A stretch of 64,000 nucleotides of DNA, taken from contig CM064632.1 of NCBI GenBank assembly GCA_032717465.1, positions 24,992,101-25,056,100 on the forward strand, written 5' to 3'. The position numbers and the translations under genes are program-made. Positions 21,857 to 34,650 of the stretch are shown here, in pieces (position 1 is the first letter of the stretch; the number at the start of each line of letters is the position of its first letter). The stretch is from Coenobita brevimanus. Its lineage: Eukaryota > Arthropoda > Malacostraca > Decapoda > Coenobitidae. The notes under the pieces are model-generated. The model worked only from the letters and a program-made list of their open reading frames with translations. It was not told the origin of the DNA and made no database searches.

Positions 21857-24048
21857 TTTTTTTTTTTTTTTTTTTTAATAACAGAACGGAGGAAGGAAAA
21901 ACAAATGGAGAAAAAAAAAATCCATACACCAGATTACTGGTGTCCTCTGTTCATAAAATATCTGTAACAGTTAGACTTGAACAGTTGTAGGTTGAAATTT
22001 GGAGGAAAACAACTCTGGCGAAGCGAGTTCCAGAGAGATGCAGTTCGGGGAATGAAAGAATTCTGATAGGCAGAAGTTCTGCAATATGGTTGAGTGACAT
22101 TCCAGTCATGAGCGCTACCAGATGTCCGTGTAGCACGAGGGAAGGCATGGAGAGGTGGCACCATGGACGCAACTTCGTCTGAGCATTTGCCAAAAAAATA
22201 TCTGTAAAATAATGCAAGGGAGGCAACATTCCTTCTTACTTGCAGGGGAGGTAGTTTATATGTAATGGCAGGGTTGTTAATGATTCTAACAGCTTTATTC
22301 TGAATTTTGTCTAGTTGTCTTAATGCAACCTCTCCACAACCATTCCACAAGGGTGAGCAATATTCAAGCTGAGAGCACACATGACTCTTATAAATTATAG
22401 CTAACTGCTCATCGGCGAAGAAGTTACGGACTCTGTACAATAATCCAAGTTTCTTTGAGGCGGTTTTAGCAAGTGATCTGACATGAGAGGTCCAGCTGAG
22501 GGCACTGTTAAGTGAGACACCAAGAATTTCAATACTTTTGGAGATTGGAATATTAGTAGCACTGAAGGTAATGTACGAATCTGGCAATATCTGTCTATTA
22601 GTAAACTGTATATATTTAGTTTTGCTAGCATTAAAAGAGACAAGGTTGTTTTGTCCCCATTCACTGATTGTAAATAGATCTTGATTTATGGAGATGGCTG
22701 TATTGAGTTGAGAGGTAGAGATATTAGACTTTGTAAATGGATGTCTGAGTGTGAATGAACTATGAAGTGTTGAGTCATCTGCATATGAGTGAATGGGATT
22801 GTGAGTGACAGATAAGAGATCATTAATATGAACCAGAAATAGGGTTGGCGCCAGTACTGATCCCTGCGGCACGCCGGCGTTAATTGAATGGAAATTCGAA
22901 TATACATCATCTACTTTTACTCTTATTTTCCTGTCACTAAGATAAGAAGAAATCAAAGGAACAAAAGACGTTAGTCCATAGCAAGGGAGTTTGGACAGCA
23001 GGGAACGGTGCCATACTCTGTCGAAAGCTTTAGAGATATCAAGAGCTACTGCGTGAGTTTCTCCAAAAAGATCAATTGATTGATGGATGGTATGAGTTAA
23101 GAGACTGAGTATGTCAATGGTGGATCTTTCGTGGCGAAAACCGTATTGTCTATCATTAATTAAGTTGTTGGATTCAAGATGTTTAACAATATGCTCATTA
23201 ATTAAAGTTTCAAACACCTTACCAAGAGAAGATGTGATAGCTATTGGTCTGTAATTGGAGGGGTCAGACGAACTTCCTTTCTTCAGAACTGGGTGGATAT
23301 TGGCTTCTTTCCATGAATTTGGGAATAAAGAAGTACGTATGCATAGTCTGAATAATTTAGCTAGGACAGAGGCAAGTTCAGGGGAACACTTTTTCAAAAC
23401 AATTGGCGGAATTCCATCTGGACCTGGAGCTTTGTTGGTAGGTAAATTGTCTAGGATGGATTTTACAAATCTTGTCTGTATTTTAAGATGGGCAATTTCG
23501 GGAGAATCAAGTTCCAGTACTGAGACATTCTGGCTGGTATCATCTATGGTAGAGTTTCTTGCAAAGGTACTAGCAAAGATATCTGCTTTCCCACGTGGGT
23601 CATTTGTAATATTGCCATCTGAAGATTTTAGTGGGGGAATGGAAGATGACTTGTTAAAGTTATTATTGAAAGAATTAAGGGTTGACCAGAATATTCTATT
23701 GTCATTAGGGTTGTTAAGTACTTTTGATGCTTGCTTTTGAAGAAAGTTTGATTTAGATAGATTTATTACAGCTTTTGCATGATTTCTAGCAATTTTAAAT
23801 TGGGAGAGTGATTCAGGTGTTTTTGATTTTAAGTAAGAGTTATATGCTAATGACTTTTGGGCTGTTGCTCTGGCACAATTGCCATCAAACCATTTTGGAG
23901 AGTTTGATCTTTTAGTGAATTGTTGACTTGGTATGAATAAATCCATACCAGCTAGTATTAAGTCACAAATGTGGGACTGGGTAGAATTGGGATCACTAGA
24001 GAAGAAAGACTGCCATGTATACACAAATAACCTTTTATAGCTTAACAC
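21857..24048 (-). mobile_element. 5'-truncated non-LTR retrotransposon with intact RT frame
   Basis: A minus-strand element ending in a poly(A) tail (T-run on the plus strand at about 21857-21877), with about 57 nt of 3' untranslated sequence and an uninterrupted ORF2 fragment. The upstream limit coincides with the start of a MITE-1 at 24049, so the 5' part, including the endonuclease, is missing. This is typical of incomplete reverse transcription (family knowledge). Confidence 0.85.
21934..24048 (-). CDS. Non-LTR retrotransposon reverse transcriptase (ORF2 C-terminal part)
   Basis: 704 codons without a stop. The nominal first codon is GTG at the truncation point, so there is no real start. 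A linker region (about residues 1-190) leads to the RT domain: NKAPGPDGIPP at about 205, YRPIAITS at about 270, YGFRHERST at about 300, DISKAFDRVW at about 337, AGVPQGSVLAP at about 390, the catalytic YADDS at about 421, and a C-terminal thumb/connection ending near the stop. The motif set matches RT_nLTR (Jockey/CR1-group elements; exact clade not determined). It would copy its own RNA at a nicked target but lacks the endonuclease. The conserved catalytic motif and absence of stops suggest recent insertion. It shares architecture but not close identity with the copy at 48.4-51.5 kb. Confidence 0.88.
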   Translation of the reverse strand: MLSYKRLFVYTWQSFFSSDPNSTQSHICDLILAGMDLFIPSQQFTKRSNSPKWFDGNCARATAQKSLAYNSYLKSKTPESLSQFKIARNHAKAVINLSKSNFLQKQASKVLNNPNDNRIFWSTLNSFNNNFNKSSSIPPLKSSDGNITNDPRGKADIFASTFARNSTIDDTSQNVSVLELDSPEIAHLKIQTRFVKSILDNLPTNKAPGPDGIPPIVLKKCSPELASVLAKLFRLCIRTSLFPNSWKEANIHPVLKKGSSSDPSNYRPIAITSSLGKVFETLINEHIVKHLESNNLINDRQYGFRHERSTIDILSLLTHTIHQSIDLFGETHAVALDISKAFDRVWHRSLLSKLPCYGLTSFVPLISSYLSDRKIRVKVDDVYSNFHSINAGVPQGSVLAPTLFLVHINDLLSVTHNPIHSYADDSTLHSSFTLRHPFTKSNISTSQLNTAISINQDLFTISEWGQNNLVSFNASKTKYIQFTNRQILPDSYITFSATNIPISKSIEILGVSLNSALSWTSHVRSLAKTASKKLGLLYRVRNFFADEQLAIIYKSHVCSQLEYCSPLWNGCGEVALRQLDKIQNKAVRIINNPAITYKLPPLQVRRNVASLALFYRYFFGKCSDEVASMVPPLHAFPRATRTSGSAHDWNVTQPYCRTSAYQNSFIPRTASLWNSLRQSCFPPNFNLQLFKSNCYRYFMNRGHQ

Positions 24049-24277
24049 TTAGACCCGTATTCTCGTTGGTTAAGGAAGATCCCTGACATCTTTTTCTTAG
24101 CGATTTATGTCTTGATATGGGTGGTTAATATCCTTTTGTACGTTATTAATGCAGGTTACAGAGATATCTGAATGATTTATGCCGCAAAGAAGAGGCCAGT
24201 AAGGTGTAATAAGCAAGTTAAATCACTTAGGAAAAGGTGTTAGACAGCTTTCGTAACCGACGAGAACACGGGCCTAA
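24049..24277. mobile_element. MITE-1 copy (full length)
   Basis: Left end TTAGACCCGTATTCTCGTTG; right end on the minus strand TTAGGCCCGTGTTCTCGTCG. The interior has GGGTGGTTAATATCC, the uninterrupted version of the site occupied by piggyBac element A. About 229 nt, no coding capacity. Confidence 0.85.
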
Positions 24278-24452
24278 ATCAGCTATGTTTCATTTCTTGC
24301 TAAATATACTCCTCTGTGTTAAATAAAATAGGAATTCTAGAATTGTGCCCACCATCAGAGAGCTACGTAAAATAAAAAACCAGTAAGAATGGAATCATTA
24401 GCTGTTGGGTTTGTTATGAGACAGTTTGCTAAGAAAATATAAAATAAAATAA
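24278..24452. other. Short spacer
   Basis: AT-rich, nothing recognised. Confidence 0.4.
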
Positions 24453-24610
24453 GATATGGAGGTATGGAGTGGAGAGGCATATGAAAGAGGGGTGTGTGAG
24501 CTGGGGGGGGGGGGAGAGGCAGTGAAATGGCGGGAGACAGGGCGACATGTAGGCGCTTTGTTTGTGGCCACCCCTAACGGGATTAATGCGTCTGGCAAGA
24601 CAGACAGATA
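24453..24610 (+). mobile_element. 3'-end fragment of the RTE-like retrotransposon
   Basis: Matches 29700-29845 and 55730-55870: GGAGTGGAGAGGCATATGA, GTGAAATGGCGGGAGACAGG, TTTGTTTGTGGCCACCCC, then GCGTCTGGCAAGACAGACAG. It ends in a short GACA/GATA-type tail like the other copies. Confidence 0.75.
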
Positions 24611-24683
24611 TACAAAATTAATGATTAAGGAAGAGGGGTTAGTAGGGATCCCAAGCCGACAAAAGTTCGTTAATTGGTACAGT

Positions 24684-24820
24684 ATGATGATGATGATGAT
24701 GATGAATATTGAGAGGACACTGGTGATGATGATGATGAATATTGAGAGGACACTGGTGATGATGATGATGAATAATGAGAGGACACTGGTGATGATGATG
24801 ATGATGATGGAAGCATATGC
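24684..24820 (+). repeat. 31-bp tandem repeat containing (GAT)n
   Basis: Three to four units of GATGATGATGATGAATATTG plus AGAGGACACTG. Low-complexity frames only. Confidence 0.85.
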
Positions 24821-24949
24821 TGATACCGTCACTGGCTGAGGGAATAACCACACACACTCAGTCTCTTCAAATTTCACTGTTACGGGAAGCCAGAATATCA
24901 TATATAATGGCATTGTGCAGTGCGGCCCGAAAATAGCACTGCACTAGAC

Positions 24950-25090
24950 GCACATGGCCGTATCTTATGTGTGGCGGGGACGGCTCAGTCTGCTGGTGTG
25001 GGTGTGGGTGTGGCAATGGGAGAAGGAAACAAATTAATGAGGGATCAACACTGATAAAACTAACTGAGCCTTCCCCAGAACACACAAAAA
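24950..25090 (+). mobile_element. Candidate SINE, copy 1
   Basis: Shares with 41605-41740 the order GGACGGCTCAGTC, GTGGGTGTGGCAATGGGAGA, AAATTAATGA, ACACTGATAA and CTTCCCCAGAACACA. GGCTCAGTCGG in the second copy resembles a pol III A box; no good B box is seen. Two dispersed copies support a repeat. The tRNA origin is tentative. Confidence 0.45.
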
Positions 25091-25907
25091 ATCACTCTAA
25101 ATACTAAAACACTTATTCGAGGACGTGTATCATTCTTACTACCTCCAGACGTTTTTATAACATAGAAAACACGCAGACTACAAGGGTTAGATAAAGTCCC
25201 CATCAGCTTAACATTCTCAGACGCCTATGAATAACTCAGCTGAATAAAATCACTTGACAGTATTTGGAATAAGATACTATTGTTGTCACGACCATGAAAG
25301 ACTTAATACAATAGGGCTTTTCCCTGGGTGAGCAATATCGACGAGCCGTAAAAAAAAAAATAAAAAAAAATTAAAAAAAATAAAAACTTACCGCACTGAA
25401 AAAGTTAATGCTTCTTTTTGCTTTGATCTGACATATTTTACAGGTGAACGGGTTAATAACATTTTTTTTTCTCTGCAATGCTGCAATGACTGATTTCTAA
25501 TGATGCCGTGATTTGCTGGTAGAATGCCGAGGTCCAACCAACTTCTTTCGGCTTCACTGATACGGGAAGCCACGATGCTCATTTGTGGTGCAATGAAAAG
25601 GTATTCTGATTTGGATATGACCATTCATGATGTGTATGTATTGGGAGTGAGAGAGAGGCACTGGGTGATGATGATGATGATGATGATGATGATGGGGAAG
25701 GAGGAGGACTGCGTGATGTGTATCTAAACAGACTGTCAAGTGTTGTATATTGTAGTTTTGTCGCATTTGAACTACCGTGAATGAACTACGGAAGGGGCTA
25801 TGTTTTTTCCCTTTCTTTCCTCTCTTGGAAAGGAGGTTTAGCCTATTAAACCCAAAAGACGCAAAGCATCTTACATTCTTGCTATCTTCAGACGCTTGAA
25901 TTCACCC
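25091..25907. other. Intergenic, no gene seen
   Basis: 25220-25262 is a copy of the AATAAAATCGTC-type dispersed repeat. A-rich run at 25350-25384 and (GAT)n at 25666-25694. No credible gene. Confidence 0.45.
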
Positions 25908-26134
25908 TAGGCCCGTATCCTATTCGACTAATGCAGATCCCTAACACCCCATCCTTACCATATTATTTCTGGACATGGCGCGTTACTGTTCTCTTATATG
26001 TATATGCAAATTATATCGATGCTCGAATGCCGTAAATATCACGAAACGAAAACCTAATGGTGTAGTATGGCAAATAAGTCGCTAAGGATAAGGTACTATG
26101 AAGTCTCCTTACCCGACGAGAAAAAGGACCTAGG
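25908..26134. mobile_element. MITE-1 copy
   Basis: Left end CTAGGCCCGTATCCTATTCG; right end CTTACCCGACGAGAAAAAGG, then ACCTAG, its imperfect reverse complement. Confidence 0.75.
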
Positions 26135-27085
26135 ATAAACATTTCGAAATGGAGAAAGCAGATACTGTACAACTTACTGTCTCCAATAAGAGGAACACAT
26201 GAATTGAATCACGCAATGTGAAGTTATCTAGAGAGAAAATCCACAGGGTAATGGGATTACTACATGTGGCCTTCACTAACTTTTTTTCTGAACGCCTCTC
26301 ATAAAGTGACTCACTCTGAAGCTGACACGAACATGGAAAATCAACGTCTCTGGTTTCAAGGGAATACTGTCTATGTGTGTAGGGTGTGTAGAAGTTAAGT
26401 GTGGGGTGTGTTGATGCTAAGTGTTCACAGGATAGTCAAGCCCAGTGTTGTGTGTACGCCTTTACCTGATCTACGCCACACCCTTGTCGCATTACCCCCA
26501 GCGCCACCGTCACAGCCACCGCCAATGCGACTGCTGAGAGGCGGGTGGGCTGTCAGCTGGGACAAGCTGCCGGGCCGATTTACGCCATAACACGAAGCAG
26601 ATTTGGGTGTATATATAAAATCTGTGGCAAATTATTTGAAGCAGGCTTGACAGAAATGGTCGTTAATATGTAGAAGCTTTTGATGCTGAGTGAAATGTTA
26701 ATAAGAATTATAATTTTCAAATACACGGAAATGACTGGAAAATATGGAAATTACTAGATACATATGGAGCTGTGTCTGCTGCTGTAAACGCATCTGATAC
26801 TCATCAAAACTTGGCCTGATTTTCAACACATTATTTCATACCCTACTGTAGGGAAAATGTAGGAAGTCATACGAAGCGAGCTAGGAGTATATTGCCTAAA
26901 AATAGAATAAAAGATAGATGTAGGCCCAGATGTATTTCTGTAAGTCGAATATTATGGCGAAATAGAAATTTTGATGGAGAAAATTTTGGCAGAATATGAG
27001 AAGTTACTCGCAATAAACTGGGAATCTTGAAAGGGCTTTCTTGCATCTATTCCTCAGCTAATTTTTCGCGTATCATAGCTTACCG
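26135..27085. other. Intergenic with a GC-rich patch
   Basis: 26440-26590 is clearly more GC-rich than its surroundings (GCGCCACCGTCACAGCCACC region), with a 63-codon frame that is Pro-rich at its centre. I see neither domain nor convincing splice sites. The rest is AT-rich without recognised elements. Confidence 0.4.
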
Positions 27086-28269
<1,184 letters not shown>

Positions 28270-28399
28270 CTAGTAATGAACACAGTCTTTCATGAACAAA
28301 AATACTCTTTATTTATAGCAGCTGTGACACTTAAAAGCTGTAACAACACGGAAATGAGTTTCATGACTAATGGATGATGCCGCTAAAAACGAGTCAACA

Positions 28400-29850
28400 T
28401 TTCATTTAACTATTTCATGGATGTGAAGATGTGCAGATTGGCCTGGGAGAAAGGTAGAGTCCCGGAGGATTGGAAGTCAGGTATAATTATTCCCTTGTAC
28501 AAAGGAAAAGGGGAAAAAGAAGTGTGTGGTAATCATAGGGGCATTTGTCTTCTTAGTATAATAGGAAAAGTGTATGGTAGGATACTTATAGACAGAGTTA
28601 GGGAAATAACAGAGGAATTAGTTGGAGAATAACATGGAGGCTTTAGGAAGGGAAGAGGTCGTGTAGATCAGATATTCATTCTCAGATCTTTAGTGGAAAA
28701 GTTTCTAGAGAAGGAAAAGAAATTGCATGTGGCTTTCATGGATTTAGAGAAAGCATATGACAGGGTGGATAGACAAGGATTGTGGAAAGTATTAAGAATA
28801 TATGGAGTAGGTGGGAAGTTGTTGAATGCTGTGAAGAGTATGTATGATGGTGCTACGGCTGCAGTGCGTGTGAATGGTGAACTGATTGAATTTTTCTCTT
28901 TGAAGGTTGGGATGAAACAGGGATGTGTCATGTCTCCATGGTTGTTCAATCTGTATATGGATGGGGCAATAAAAGAGGTACAAGGTAGGGTACCGGTAGT
29001 GGATGTTGGAGTGGCCCTGGTGAGAGAGGGTACCGTAGTGTTTGGAAACTGTTGTTTGCAGATGATACTGTGTTGTTGAGTGAAAACGAAGGGGAGCTGC
29101 AAGGCTTGGTGGATGAGTGTGGGAGTGTGTGTAAGAAACGGAATCTAAAGGTGAATGTAGGGAAGAGTAAAGTGATGGTCTTTGAGAGAGGTGAAGTCAG
29201 TGAATGTACAGCGAGGTGGATGGTGAGGAATTGGAAAATGTGAGTACGTTTAAGTACTTGGGTAGTGTGATGAGTAAGGATGGAGGTTTGGAGGGTGAAG
29301 TGCTTGAAAGGGTACAGCAGGGAAGAAAGGTTGCTGGTTCCTTGAAAGCAGTAATAAGAAACAGGGAAGTGAGCATGGAAGTGAAAAAGTTACTACGTGA
29401 CAGTATTGTGATACCAACTCTAACGTGTGCAAGTGACGCTTGGACGTTGTTGGAATGACACAAGTCAAGCGTGAGAGTAGGGAAATGAGTTATTTAAGAG
29501 GAGCCTGTGGAGTCACATGGAGAGACAGGTTGGCAAATGAGGATTTAAAGGAGCGTTGTGGTGTCGATGTGGATGTGATAGGAAGCGTTAGGAGGAATAC
29601 ACTGAGGTGGTTTGGCCATGTGGAGAGGATGGAGGGTGAAAGACTGACGAAGAGAGTGTGAGTGAGGTTGAGGGGGGGAGAGGGAGGGGGAGGCCGAGGA
29701 TGAGATGGAGGGATGGGATGGAGAGGTATATGAGAGAGGGGGGGGGTGAGTTGGGAGCAGGGCAGTGAAATGGAGGGGGACAGGGCACGTGGAGGCGATT
29801 TGTTTGTGGCCACCCCGAACGGGATTGAGGCGTCTGGCAATAGTCATATA
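28400..29850 (+). mobile_element. 5'-truncated RTE-like non-LTR retrotransposon
   Basis: Plus-strand element containing the RT domain and the C-terminal region, ending near 29850 in a conserved 3' sequence (GTTTGTGGCCACCCC..., GGCGTCTGGCAATAG) followed by a short TAGA-like tail. No endonuclease upstream. The 5' boundary lies between the (GT)n and 28417. Confidence 0.8.
28417..29665 (+). pseudogene. RTE-like reverse transcriptase, decayed
   Basis: RT motifs appear in order but across frames: WKSGIIIPLYKGKG and NHRGICLLSIIGKVY (28440-28600), FMDLEKAYDRVDRQGLW (near 28740-28790), GMKQGCVMSPWLFNLYMDG (near 28910-28970), catalytic FADDTVLLS (near 29053), VNVGKSKVMVF, FKYLGSVMSKDGG (29250), and a C-terminal LRWFGHVERMEGERL (near 29610). 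Lesions: an in-frame TAA at 28630-28632 and frameshifts near 29040, 29200 and 29450. Family role: target-primed reverse transcription. It is dead here. Clade assignment to RTE or a relative is from motif style, not from a tree. Confidence 0.85.
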
Positions 29851-30211
29851 GACAGATCTTGTAGTTTTGATTTTCTTCATTACTCCTACAGTCCTTACTA
29901 TAATTCCCACGTGGTAGATTGAGAGTCCACCATCCACTCACTCGATAGCGTTAACATCACGTGACTTTATGCTCAGTAACAAGAGACATGGTTTCTTGTG
30001 GCTCAGGATACCACTTCATACGTTGGGTGATAATCATACGACCAAATAGGCGCCTGGTGGTACAGTGGGTTAAGTTGCTCCAGTCGTATGTAAACCCATT
30101 AGGACTTAAATCCGGAGAGTGGTTGTGGTTTTGTGCTTATATAAGACCACTCAAAAGTGAAAGACTGCTCACTCTCACCTATAAAGCCAGTACCGGTACT
30201 ATACGCTTTTT
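29851..30211. other. Spacer containing a candidate SINE head
   Basis: 30050-30130 has CGCCTGGTGGTACAGTGGG (A-box-like TGGTACAGTGG) and 55 nt downstream GGACTTAAATCCGG, a weak B-box match. This could be a tRNA-derived SINE. No coding frame. Confidence 0.4.
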
Positions 30212-30400
30212 TACACTGGCCTAAAATTGACATCTCTCCATCATCAACACTGAAACAAAACACTATATTAATACTAGAACATGGTGCTAGTCACGAAGAA
30301 GTAGCCTACTAAAAGAACGTAACGCCATAGTACTGTCTTATTCTGCCACTGAGCTACATGACATAGGTTGCAAAACGACGAAAATCTGGGCCAAATTGAG
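30212..30400. mobile_element. MITE-2 copy
   Basis: Left end ACACTGGCCTAAAATTGACA; right end GACGAAAATCTGGGCCAAAT. Internal CTTATTCTGCCACTGAGCT matches other copies. Confidence 0.7.
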
Positions 30401-31015
30401 GTGAAAAGACCAGATCAGCCTAGCCCCAGGCCCCTCATTCTCCTTAGGCGGGTGACAAACGATTGGTTAACAGGTAACTCGCCAGACAGACTAAATACTT
30501 GTCGATAGATAGCGAGATAGAGACTAAAGTTTATTCAAGTCAGGATAATTCTTCCATGTCAACAAATTGTGGCAAGTATGACGGGCAAACCAGCGGGCAG
30601 TCCGTGCCCGTTGTTGAGTGAAATCACCAGATACTGCCCGGTGTTTTAACTCTGATTTCTTTTTCACTAGTCCAGCAATTGTTGTGTGCTATTTTTCTCG
30701 TACGAACTGTGCTTGCCATTGTCATACTGCATTCAAGCGCTGCCGACTACCTACTTACCGACCATCTTCTCACAGTCTGGACATCAAAGTCGTGCCCGAC
30801 AGACTCAGCCCGGTGCGGACAGAGTCCGCGAGTCACAGCCCGCTAGTGTTTATCCAAAGGTCAGCATATTTCTTCCACCTGAACAATTCACGGCACTTTT
30901 ATATCGTCATACTAGGACATTCTGTATATTTCTTTTGTAGGATGACCAAGGAAAGAATAGTGTTTTGTTGTGTTTCCTGTTGCTGCATGTATTTGAGACC
31001 AAACAATTACAACTT
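30401..31015. other. Intergenic, no gene seen
   Basis: A 143-codon frame (30618-31049) is Cys/His-rich but has no domain that I recognise, and it runs into the duplicated non-coding segment, so I do not call it. Confidence 0.4.
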
Positions 31016-31684
31016 CTCTCTCTCTCTCTTCAATACAGAAATAAACTAACAAGGTTGAAGTGCCTGAGTCTCGCTAGCCATCCAGAACACTGAATTATTT
31101 CCACAGTGTACACAGGCCGTGAATTAGCCTCGTTCAGTTTCACTTCTATTACAATAAAGATCAATGGTTTGCCTCCCTGTTTGATATTAAAGTGTGTCTT
31201 TCATCATCATCATCGTCATTCGTAATATCATCAGTATCATTGCTATCGTCATTTAAAATCAGCATCATCATCAATCATCGTTGTCGTCGTCGTCGTCATC
31301 AATCATCATCATTACTCTCACCCTCGTCCTCTTCCTTCAACTAACCATCATCCTGTTAAGAGTATCAATAATAACATTCAAGCTCCTAAGACTTTCAGAA
31401 AAAGAAAAAAAAAAAAAGAAAGCAAGAAGAAAAAAAGAAAAATGTCGTCTGTCATTAGCTGGACCAGAGTACTAGAGTTATCCTGACCATGAGAACGTAA
31501 TGGTAACAGTATCAAAGCGAAGGCTCCTATGACCCACTCTCAGCTGAATGAAATCGTCTGGCTTTAGTTACAATAAATAGCATACCGGAGTTCCTTATAC
31601 TGAAAAGTTTACGCTATTGACGCAACTTCCACATTTTTTCCTTTTTTTCTTATTAAATTAGGCTACTTGGGTAGCGGAAGGGTG

Positions 31685-31686
<2 letters not shown>
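31016..31686 (+). repeat. Direct duplication, copy 2
   Basis: Second copy of the segment at 27086-27744, in the same orientation 3.93 kb away, with the decayed RTE-like element between them. It ends at the 46-nt (TG)n array. Confidence 0.88.

Positions 31687-31732
<46 letters not shown>
31687..31732 (+). repeat. (TG)23 microsatellite
   Basis: Short paralogue of the 524-nt array at 27745. Confidence 0.95.
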
Positions 31733-31735
<3 letters not shown>

Positions 31736-32139
31736 TAATCGAGAGACTCTTCACCACTGGATTAACCATTTTCCAATAATGATATACGATATACTTCAAT
31801 CTTGCAACATCCAGGTGATTTCATTAAGCTCAGTAGGGGGCGTTGCCAATACCCTTCACACTCCCCGTCAGTAAAAACGATCATATCTAAGGAGACCTGT
31901 CGTAAAATCGTCTGGAGAAAGCAAGAATAACCTAAAATACAATAACTTAACGAAAGGATTGATCCTTTGATGAGATACACTTAAACCTGAATGGAAAGCA
32001 TATTTAATCAATGGTTTTTGTGGAGTTAATGGGAGAGTCGTTCATCACTTGGGCCGCCGACACCACCAGGGGGACACTAATTCATCACTGGCTGATAAGA
32101 TGTGGCCTGATTGTCCTATTAATCTCTGAGCTGTGACTG
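31733..32139. other. Intergenic, no gene seen
   Basis: No domain-bearing frame or repeat recognised. Confidence 0.4.
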
Positions 32140-32660
32140 ACAGAAGGTGCAGGCAGGTGTGGGTGGATGAGATTGATGGGTTGACGGAGAAGTGAGGCAG
32201 TTAGATAAGGCAGATGTGTGAGGTGGGTAAGAGAGCTGTGTGAGGTGGGAGTGTTGAAGTGATGTTGGTGAAACTGGTGTGTGTGGTGGGTGAGGTAAAT
32301 GTGTGTGGTAGGTGAAGCAGGTGTGTGTGATAGGCGAGGCAAGTGTGTGAGGTGGGAGAGGCAGGTGTGTGAGGGGGTGAGGCAGATGTGTAAGGCACAT
32401 GTGAGCTGGACGTGGGTGAAGTACGAGCAGGTGTGTATGGTGAACGTGGGTGAGGCAGGTGTGAGGTGGACGTGGGTGACGTAGGTGTGTGAGGTGGATG
32501 TGGATGTGGCAGGTGTGTGAGGTGGACATGAGTGAGGCAGGTGCGTGAAGTGGACGTAAGTGAGGCAGGTGTGTGAGGTTGAACTGGGGTACGGAGAGGT
32601 GGCTGAGGTAGATGAGCTGACGAGAGGCGAGGCACGAGTGTGAGGTGGCTGAGCTGACGA
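32140..32660 (+). repeat. 28-bp GT-rich minisatellite, degenerate
   Basis: Unit close to GAGGCAGGTGTGTGAGGTGG plus ACGTGGGT (28 nt), with many variants shortened to 18-24 nt. The long minus-strand frames (Thr/His/Pro/Leu) are artefacts. Confidence 0.85.
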
Positions 32661-33655
32661 AAAATTATGTTGCTTGTCACGTAAAGTAGATGAGTTCATG
32701 GGTACTGATTGACTGTTGAAGGAAGGAGCTCTTCGTGGGGTGGATGAGTTGAATTTAATGATGAGTTGATAAAAGAATAAGTGGTGGATAAGTTGAAGAT
32801 AATGGGAAGCAAGCTGGTGTGGTGGATATGTTGAGAGAGAGCGTTGGAATAAAGAAAAGAAATCAGTATAGTTAAGAAACAGAAAAATCGAGGTGAAAGG
32901 ATTTAAGGAATGAGAAGGAGGTAGTTTTCATTACGGTGCAGGTCTCACTACCATCACCTACCATCACAACTAACATCAGCACCCCCTCCACTACCACAAT
33001 ATTGTCACCACTCATCAACCAAAAACAGTACCATAAATCCATCACATAAGCCCACTTCCCCCCGCCCCCTAAAAAAGACACCACCACAAACACTACCGTA
33101 TCATTACCATAACCAAAGTAACCAACAAGAGACCACTACCACCATAGCCACTGCCACCAACACACCACGACCACAACTACCACCACAAATTACCACAATC
33201 ACTATTACTATACTGTTTTTACGGTGGTGGCGACCATCATCCACTCACTAGATGTAGTGCTGCTTACTTCTTCACCTTTATCATTGTCTCCCTGTGTCTA
33301 CCGTCCTCTCTTCCTACTTCGTGCTTTCATTTCTGTCACTTCTTATTACTCTTCTTTCCACTTCATGTGGCTCTACACAGTGACAAGCTGTGACAAACAT
33401 TTAACCAAATAAAAGGTGATGAGGAGACTACTATGGTGCTCCTGTTAACAGGGTGGAGAGACGCTAATGCGGCGTCCATCCAGGAACTAAAAGGAACCAA
33501 ACCTCCACACTTTTCCCCCCGCCTCGCAACAGCGAGGCACTGCCAGCCGCTAGGGAACATTGGTTCGCTGTACGAGACGGCCCTGCAGGGACAGTTGCTT
33601 GCCTGCGGTTGATGGGTTTACTGGGCCAGGCAGACCGGGGCTGAACAACAACAAC
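32661..33655. other. Intergenic, CCA-rich and GC-rich patches
   Basis: 32945-33200 is rich in CCA/CAC trinucleotides. 33460-33650 is GC-rich with a possible 65-codon frame on the minus strand but no recognisable domain. Confidence 0.45.
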
Positions 33656-33830
33656 TTGCACCTAAAATCAGCATCTCATCATCTTGAATGCTAAGCTGTA
33701 AAAACAGATTACGCCAAGGATATTACAACTGCCACAATGAAGTACTATGGAAAAGATGTGTTGTAGCATTGTCTTTTTTCTGCCACTGGCTTACAAGAAT
33801 GTCATAAAAGGACGAAAATCTGCACCATGA
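33656..33830. mobile_element. MITE-2 copy
   Basis: Shares CATCTTGAATGCTAAGCTGT, CACAATGAAGTACTATGGAA and TTCTGCCACTGGCT with 40065-40246. Ends are eroded versions of the MITE-2 termini. Confidence 0.7.
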
Positions 33831-34560
33831 TAGAGTAAAAATTGTACACCAGTATCATCATCACCATCACTAATACCACCACTGTAGTTATACCTTACCG
33901 CAGCCACTACCAGCATCGTAACTACAACTCCAAGCCCACCACTACCACAAACCCACCCTGCCAAAAGCCCGGACCATCCCACTAGGGAGGCGTGGGGGGG
34001 GGGGACCTCCATATTCCGGTTGTCAGATGCTCTTCCCGTGCTTCACTGATCTGGACTGCTTCGAGGCGGCTGTTTCGAGCTTTGAGGGAGTCTGAATATT
34101 TGCATGTAAATATCTGATACAACACACTTGCATGTTCCTATGTATACTTCAGTATATATTCGCGGGAAAATTATATATATGTTTCTGCTTTTATTCACTT
34201 GCATGTATATATTCACATGCCCTTCCGTATAGTCTACTTGTTTATATTCTTTTGTATGCAACACTGTATATATATTACGTATTTATATTAGCATCCCTGC
34301 TTGTAGGTATACTTTTGTATAATAATTTTCACATTCTAGTGTAGGTCTGTACCCTGTCTTTATTCTCACGTCTGTTTTGTATATTATTTTGTTGATATAT
34401 ATGTGAATATTTGCTACAAGTGCTACGTTTTGGCTACAATAGTAATTTTGCTTACGTATTATCCCCTTTAGAGTCACGTCTCCTGTATAATATGCCAACT
34501 AACGCCAGGAAACTCTTTTTAACTCAATGCCTACACCAGCCTGAGGGTGTTAATACTGTC
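33831..34560. other. Intergenic, no gene seen
   Basis: 34085-34440 is an AT-rich tract with repeated TGCATGTATATATTC-like phrases (about 45-60 nt spacing), possibly a decayed tandem repeat. Frames are chance. Confidence 0.4.
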
Positions 34561-34650
34561 ATGATTAAGATAAGTACTCTATTCTAGTAAACACCAGACG
34601 ATTTTATTCAACTGGGAGTGAGTCATAGGAGCCTGAGTATTAGTGCCTCT
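34561..34650 (-). repeat. AATAAAATCGTC-type dispersed repeat copy
   Basis: Contains AACACCAGACGATTTTATTC and GAGTGAGTCATAGGAGCCTG, the reverse complements of the core phrases at 27596 and 31522. Confidence 0.65.

Noticed and set aside
30618..31049. 143-codon plus-strand Cys/His-rich frame
   Set aside because: No ordered zinc-finger spacing, and its end lies inside a duplicated non-coding segment.
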